From Pseudomonas entomophila (lineage in GTDB: Bacteria; Pseudomonadota; Gammaproteobacteria; Pseudomonadales; Pseudomonadaceae): 64,000 nt of DNA. A model generated the notes under the pieces. It ran no database searches. It saw only the letters and a program-made list of their open reading frames with translations, and was not told where the DNA came from. Numbering within the stretch: the stretch's first letter is position 1; the number at the start of each line of letters is the position of its first letter. Location: contig NZ_CP063832.1 of NCBI RefSeq assembly GCF_023277925.1, positions 1,116,001-1,180,000 of the forward strand. The letters run 5' to 3'. A program made the position numbers and the translations under genes. This document shows, piece by piece, positions 60,114 through 64,000 of the stretch.

Positions 60114-60124
60114 GGCTTGGGCCC

Positions 60125-60550
60125 TCACTGCCAACTGGTGATCTCGGCGTTTTCCCCGTCGCCGCCGGGCTGGCCGTCCTTGCCCATCGACAGCAGGTCG
60201 TATTCGCCGCCGTTCTCCCCCGGTTGCCGGTAGAGGTAGGCGCGGCCCCACGGGTCCTGGGGCACGGCTTTCTGCAGGTAGGGGCCCGACCAGCGCGCCT
60301 CGCCGCTGGGCGCGACCACCAGGGCCTGCAGGCCCTGTTCGCTGCTGGGGTAGTGGCCGACTTCCAGGCGATACAGGTCCAGGGCCTTGCCCAGGCCTTC
60401 GATCTGCGCTCGCGCCACCTTGGCTTCGGAGCGGCCGAGCTGGCTGAAGTACTTGGGCGCGACGATGCCGGCCAACAGGCCGAGCACCACCAGCACCACC
60501 AGCAGTTCGAGCAGGGTGAAACCACGTTGGGCGAAATGTCTGCGCTGCAT
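60125..60550 (-). CDS. gspG: GspG, major type II secretion pseudopilin
   Basis: A 141-residue type IV pilin-like protein. The prepilin peptidase site is after Gly10 in QRGFTLLE (Glu15 is the +5 residue), followed by the hydrophobic helix LLVVLVVLGLLAGIVAP. The mature domain has LDLYRLEVGHYPSSEQGLQA, GPYLQKAVPQDPWG and YDLLSMGKDGQPGGDGENA, which is the GspG signature including the calcium-binding C-terminal loop. It leads the two-gene unit with gspF and is divergent from a lytic transglycosylase gene. Confidence 0.93.
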   Translation of the reverse strand: MQRRHFAQRGFTLLELLVVLVVLGLLAGIVAPKYFSQLGRSEAKVARAQIEGLGKALDLYRLEVGHYPSSEQGLQALVVAPSGEARWSGPYLQKAVPQDPWGRAYLYRQPGENGGEYDLLSMGKDGQPGGDGENAEITSWQ

Positions 60551-60724
60551 GGGGGAACCCTCCGTTGCGTGTGCAGGGGGCTCATGCAACTGCCGTGCAC
60601 GTCTGCGCCGGGCCCTTGCGCCATGCGGGGTGGCAAGCGGCACGGGGCTTGCGTCGTCATTGCAGGCCTCGGGTTTTCCGGGGCATTTCCCCCACATCGG
60701 GGGCCACGGTGGGAGGCGACCGAC

Positions 60725-61315
60725 ATGCGTGGACTGATTCTCGGGTTGACCGGGCTGCTGGCGTTGGGCGCCCAGGCCGATGTGTATGTCTCCAGCGATG
60801 GCAAGGGCGGTTACGTGCTGTCCAACGTGCATCGGCCGGGGCGGCACTATGAGCGGGTGATCAGCGAAGCGGGCAGCGGGCCGGTCGATGCACAGCTGGT
60901 CACCGGGCGCCCGTATGCCGACCTGGTGGCCGCCGCCGCGCTGGCCAACGATGTGCCGCAGGCCTTGTTGCATGCGCTGATCAAGGCCGAGTCCGGCTAC
61001 AACCCCAAAGCGCGCTCGGCCAAGGGCGCGGGTGGGTTGATGCAGTTGATGCCGGACACCGCCAGGGAACTGGGGGTGAAGGATGTGCTGGACCCGCAAG
61101 CCAACCTGCAGGGGGGCGCTCGCTACTTGAAGCGCATGCTGACCCTGTTCGACAACGACATCACGTTGGCGGTGGCCGCTTACAACGCCGGGCCGGAAGC
61201 GGTGCTCAGCCGTGGCAAGGTGGTACCCCCGTTTGCCGAGACGCGCCGCTATGTGCCGACGGTGCTGCGTGATTACCGATTATTGCGAGGGTTGGCGGAA
61301 GACGCGCCCTTGTAG
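60725..61315 (+). CDS. periplasmic lytic transglycosylase (SLT family)
   Basis: A 196-residue protein with a signal peptide (residues 1-18, AQA cleavage) and an SLT domain. The catalytic Glu is Glu89 in LIKAESGYNPKA, followed by GAGGLMQLMPDTARELGV, NLQGGARYLKRML and VAAYNAGPEAV. It cleaves peptidoglycan between MurNAc and GlcNAc. The divergent gspG-gspF pair suggests it may open the wall for the secretion assembly. Its TAG stop is formed by the first bases of a REP-like element. Confidence 0.92.
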   Translation: MRGLILGLTGLLALGAQADVYVSSDGKGGYVLSNVHRPGRHYERVISEAGSGPVDAQLVTGRPYADLVAAAALANDVPQALLHALIKAESGYNPKARSAKGAGGLMQLMPDTARELGVKDVLDPQANLQGGARYLKRMLTLFDNDITLAVAAYNAGPEAVLSRGKVVPPFAETRRYVPTVLRDYRLLRGLAEDAPL

Positions 61316-61399
61316 GCGCTGGCTTTGCCGGCGATCACCGGTGTAGCCGGTGCCAACCACCGCGTCGTCTGGTTCGCCGGCAAAGCCGGTATCTACAGG
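61310..61399. repeat. inverted REP-like doublet E
   Basis: TTGTAGGCGCTGGCTTTGCC then GGCGATCACCGG, and an inverted partner GGTTCGCCGGCAAAGCCGGT then ATCTACAG. The core CCGGCTTTGCCGGCGA differs from that of doublets A-D, so it is a second REP type. It lies between the convergent transglycosylase and aldo/keto reductase genes and supplies the transglycosylase stop codon. Confidence 0.8.
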
Positions 61400-61405
61400 G
61401 GTTCA

Positions 61406-62227
61406 TCAGAGCATCGCCAGGTGCTGCTTGCGCGTCGGTGGCGCGAACGCTTGGTCGATCGCCAGCAGGTCCGCGTCGTCCAATACCAGCGACCCGGCTG
61501 CGGCGTTCAAGCGCACATGCTCGGGCTTCACCGCCTTGGGGATGGCGATCACCCCATCCTCACGCGTCACCCACGCCAGGCTCACCTGTGCCGGTGTCGC
61601 CCCATGGCGCTCGGCGATCTCCCCCAACACTGGGTGACGCAGCAAGCGCCCGGCCTGGGCCAGTGGGCAATAAGCCATGGTCGGCAGCTGTCGTTGCCGG
61701 CTCCACGGCAGCAGGTCGAATTCGATACCGCGCTCGGCCGGGTTGTACAGCACCTGGTTGGTGGCACAGGCCGGGCTATCCAGTTCGCGCAGGTCATCGA
61801 GGTCGAAGTTGGAGACGCCCCAGCGGCGGATCTTGCCCTGCTCGACCAGGCGTTCGAAGGCCTCCACCGTCTCTTCCAGCGGGCACTGCCCACGCCAGTG
61901 CAGCAGGTACAGGTCGATGCAGTCGGTGCCCAGGCGTTTGAGGCTGCGTGCACAGGCCTCGGGCACGCCGCGCCGGCTGGCGTTGTGCGGATACACCTTG
62001 CTGACCAGGAACACCTGGTCGCGACGCCCGGCGATGGCCTGGCCGACCACCTGCTCGGCGCCGCCCTCGGCGTACATCTCGGCGGTGTCGATCAGGGTCA
62101 GGCCCAGCTCGATCCCCTGTTGCAGCGCCGCTACCTCGGCGGCTTTGTGGCCTGGATCCTCGCCCATGTACCAGGTGCCCTGGCCTATGGCCGGCACGCG
62201 GGAGCCCGCCAGATTCACGTAACGCAT
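61406..62227 (-). CDS. aldo/keto reductase
   Basis: A 273-residue AKR TIM-barrel enzyme. The catalytic tetrad is visible as Asp47, Tyr52 (IDTAEMY), Lys77 (VSKVYP) and His110 (LLHWRG), with the NADP-binding GVIAIPKAVKPEHVR near the C-terminus. It reduces carbonyls with NADPH; the substrate is unknown. AGGAGG seven bases upstream fixes the start, which lies inside the 3' end of the LysR gene (13-base overlap), so the two are likely co-transcribed. Confidence 0.92.
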   Translation of the reverse strand: MRYVNLAGSRVPAIGQGTWYMGEDPGHKAAEVAALQQGIELGLTLIDTAEMYAEGGAEQVVGQAIAGRRDQVFLVSKVYPHNASRRGVPEACARSLKRLGTDCIDLYLLHWRGQCPLEETVEAFERLVEQGKIRRWGVSNFDLDDLRELDSPACATNQVLYNPAERGIEFDLLPWSRQRQLPTMAYCPLAQAGRLLRHPVLGEIAERHGATPAQVSLAWVTREDGVIAIPKAVKPEHVRLNAAAGSLVLDDADLLAIDQAFAPPTRKQHLAML

Positions 62228-63120
62228 GTCACCTCCTGTGGAAGGGTATGGGTCAGCAGTACATCGAGCAGGGCCTCGGCCGCTTTTGACAGCTTGTGGT
62301 CGCTCAGGGCGATCACGCCGATGCGCCGCTCAATGGTGGGTTCGACCAGCGCCACGCAGCGCGCGCCGAGCTCCTGCATCTGCTCGATGCACAGCGCCGG
62401 CACGGCGCTTACGCCCAGGCCGCTGGCGACCATGCGGCCGACGGTCGACAGCTGGTGGCTTTCGAAGGCCACCGCCAGCTTGCCATGGTTGGCGGCCAGG
62501 TGCTGCTCCAGCAACAGGCGCACGGCGGAGGGCCGCTGCAGGGCGATGAAATCCTGGGCCAGCAGTTCCTGCCAGCGCACCTGTGGCTGGCGGGCGAGGG
62601 GCGAGTCGGCGGGCACCACGGCCACGAAGCGGTCCATGTACAACGGGTGGAAACGCAACGCCTCGCTGCGCTCGGGCTCGAAGCCGATGCCCAGCTCGAC
62701 CCGGCGATGGCGCACCAGTTCCAGCACCTGCTCGTTGATCACGTCGTGCACGGTGACGTTGACCTTGGGGTAGCGCTGGCGGAACACCTTCAGCGACTGC
62801 GGCAGCAGGTTGCCAGCGAAGGCCGGCATGGCCGCCACCGACACCCGGCCCAGTTGCAGGGTGAAGCGCTGGCGCAGCAGCTCTTCGGTGTCGTCCCAGT
62901 CGGCCAGCAGGCGCCGGGCCAGGGGCAGCAGTACCTCACCCTCGGGGGTCAGGCTGACGCTGCGGGTGGTACGGGTGAGCAGGGCGCCGCCGAGGTTGTC
63001 CTCCAGCGCCTTGATGGTCAGGCTCAGGGCCGGTTGCGAGACGTGCAGGTGTTCGCCGGCCTGGGCGAAGCTCTGGTACTTGGCCACGGTGACGAAAGCA
63101 CGCAGTTGCTTGACGTTCAT
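62215..63120 (-). CDS. LysR-family regulator divergent from a CoA-transferase operon
   Basis: A 301-residue LysR protein of the CbbR/CysB-like size. The helix-turn-helix is at about residues 15-50 (YQSFAQAGEHLHVSQPALSL) and the effector domain has RVSVAAMPAFAGNLLPQSLK, RVELGIGFEPERSEALRF and VGRMVASGLGVSAVPAL. The ATG giving MNVKQLRAFV is preferred over an upstream in-frame start that would lie in the promoter region. The 120-base divergent gap has an ATCAATCGATGA stretch at 63151-63162 that could be its T-N11-A-type site. It likely controls the CoA-transferase genes and may be autoregulated. Confidence 0.88.
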   Translation of the reverse strand: MNVKQLRAFVTVAKYQSFAQAGEHLHVSQPALSLTIKALEDNLGGALLTRTTRSVSLTPEGEVLLPLARRLLADWDDTEELLRQRFTLQLGRVSVAAMPAFAGNLLPQSLKVFRQRYPKVNVTVHDVINEQVLELVRHRRVELGIGFEPERSEALRFHPLYMDRFVAVVPADSPLARQPQVRWQELLAQDFIALQRPSAVRLLLEQHLAANHGKLAVAFESHQLSTVGRMVASGLGVSAVPALCIEQMQELGARCVALVEPTIERRIGVIALSDHKLSKAAEALLDVLLTHTLPQEVTCVT

Positions 63121-63240
63121 GACAGGCTTGCCCTTTGTTTTGCAAAAGTTATCAATCGATGACGAAAACAAAATTAACAAATCAGTCGTCTACAGTGAAG
63201 ATGACCGCACGGTTCCAACAACGACAAAAGGCGACTGAGC

Positions 63241-63939
63241 ATGGCCGGACTGGACAAGCGTGTAGCAACTTATGAAGAGGCCCTGGCAGGCCTGACCGAC
63301 GACATGACGGTACTGGCCGGCGGCTTTGGCCTGTGCGGCATCCCCGAGAACCTCATCGCCGAGATCAAGCGCCGTGGCGTCAAGGGCTTGACCGTGGTCT
63401 CGAACAACTGCGGCGTCGACGGTTTCGGTCTGGGCGTACTGCTCGAAGAGCGGCAGATCCGCAAGATGGTCGCCTCGTACGTGGGCGAGAACGCCGAGTT
63501 CGAGCGCCAACTGCTCAGCGGCGAGCTGGAAGTGGAGCTGACCCCCCAAGGCACCCTGGCCGAGAAAATGCGCGCCGGTGGTGCCGGCATCCCGGCCTTC
63601 TACACCGCCACCGGCTACGGCACCCCGGTCGCCGAAGGCAAGGAAGTGCGCGAGTTCAAGGGCCGCAAGTACATCCTCGAAGAGTCGATCACCGGCGACT
63701 TCGCCATCGTCAAGGGCTGGAAGGCCGACCACTACGGCAACGTGGTGTACCGCAACACCGCGCAGAACTTCAACCCGCTGGCCGCCACCGCCGGCAAGAT
63801 CACCGTGGTAGAGGTCGAGGAAATCGTCGAGCCCGGCGTGCTGCTGCCCAGCGAGATCCACACCCCGGGCATCTACGTCGACCGGATCATCGTCGGCACC
63901 TTCGAGAAGCGCATCGAGAAGCGCACCGTCAAGGCCTGA
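63241..63939 (+). CDS. 3-oxoacid CoA-transferase subunit A
   Basis: A 232-residue CoA-transferase family I alpha subunit. It has the [13 protein letters not shown] glycine loop near residue 27, the [16 protein letters not shown] segment, [11 protein letters not shown] and the conserved [20 protein letters not shown] near residues 150-170. Members move CoA between succinyl-CoA and acetoacetate or related oxoacids. The beta subunit, carrying the catalytic Glu, starts 35 bases downstream. The subfamily (AtoD/ScoA versus PcaI) is not settled from this subunit alone, but the LysR neighbour and sequence favour an acetoacetate-type enzyme. Confidence 0.9.
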   Translation: MAGLDKRVATYEEALAGLTDDMTVLAGGFGLCGIPENLIAEIKRRGVKGLTVVSNNCGVDGFGLGVLLEERQIRKMVASYVGENAEFERQLLSGELEVELTPQGTLAEKMRAGGAGIPAFYTATGYGTPVAEGKEVREFKGRKYILEESITGDFAIVKGWKADHYGNVVYRNTAQNFNPLAATAGKITVVEVEEIVEPGVLLPSEIHTPGIYVDRIIVGTFEKRIEKRTVKA

Positions 63940-63974
63940 GCGCCGTCCTCAAGAACAACAAAGAGATCCTGACC

Positions 63975-64000
63975 ATGGCATTGACTCGCGAACAAATGGC
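63975..64000 (+). CDS. 3-oxoacid CoA-transferase subunit B, first codons only
   Basis: ATG followed by codons for ALTREQMA, preceded by AGAGATCC, and cut by the right edge. The N-terminus LTREQMA is typical of beta subunits of this family, and the position directly after subunit A supports the call. Confidence 0.75.

Noticed and set aside
1..64000. CRISPR arrays, tRNA or rRNA genes, insertion sequences, prophage genes
   Set aside because: Scanned for regular short repeats, tRNA-like cloverleaf arms and transposase or phage motifs; none was found apart from REP-type repeats.

Overview
The window looks like chromosome of a Pseudomonas putida-group bacterium. It is GC-rich and carries several hallmarks of that group: a second LexA (LexA2) heading an imuA-imuB-dnaE2 mutagenesis cassette, a GntP/GnuK/GnuR gluconate module, a CobNW aerobic cobalamin block with CbtAB, a Pea-like exopolysaccharide locus, and dispersed inverted REP doublets with a GTAGGAGCGGCTT-type arm. 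No rRNA, tRNA, CRISPR array, transposase or phage gene was seen.

Layout. Bases 1-720 are AT-richer and hold the end of a DUF4225 gene plus an overlapping small membrane protein. Bases 840-6590 hold lexA2-imuA-imuB-dnaE2, with a LexA2-type operator overlapping the apparent -10. Bases 6677-11275 carry two paralogous histidine kinases and one NtrC-type regulator. The AT-rich gap between the kinases has a well-spaced sigma-54 promoter and an upstream palindrome, so the system is probably autoregulated. Bases 11319-14947 are gluconate uptake and phosphorylation with three matching palindromic operators. Bases 15217-20410 hold a BdlA-like double-PAS chemoreceptor convergent with a BvgAS-like hybrid kinase and LuxR-type regulator.

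Bases 20618-30202 are cobalamin genes. Two cobalamin riboswitches point away from each other, one towards cbtB-cbtA-cobE-cobM and one towards cobW-cobN and a ChlI/ChlD-type chelatase gene. The chelatase gene carries what looks like a complete -1 programmed frameshift cassette (SD-like element, A_AAA_AAG, short spacer, 9-bp stem). It would let one gene yield both the small ATPase and the AAA+-VWA subunit that partner CobN.

Bases 30898-52092 are an exopolysaccharide locus. It opens with a VpsR-like sigma-54 activator, followed by galE, a periplasmic glycoside hydrolase and a Wzy-like polymerase on the minus strand. On the plus strand are a Wzx flippase, a 64-residue Tat-signal protein fused by ATGA overlap to a GMC flavoprotein, two hexapeptide acyltransferases, several glycosyltransferases (one a DUF535-GT4 fusion), a WecG-type enzyme and a WcaJ-type priming transferase. 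Wza and Wzc homologues are absent from the window.

The remainder (52231-64000) is mostly metabolic and regulatory: LysR/sdaA, a LysR gene whose C-terminus is encoded by a REP element, a betaine-type ABC transporter without an ATPase gene, a diguanylate cyclase with I-site, an isolated gspG-gspF pair, a lytic transglycosylase, an aldo/keto reductase, a LysR regulator and the start of a two-subunit CoA-transferase operon.

The observations most worth following up are the chelatase frameshift cassette, the mini-Tat/GMC oxidoreductase pair, the DUF535-GT4 fusion, and the two-kinase/one-regulator sigma-54 circuit.
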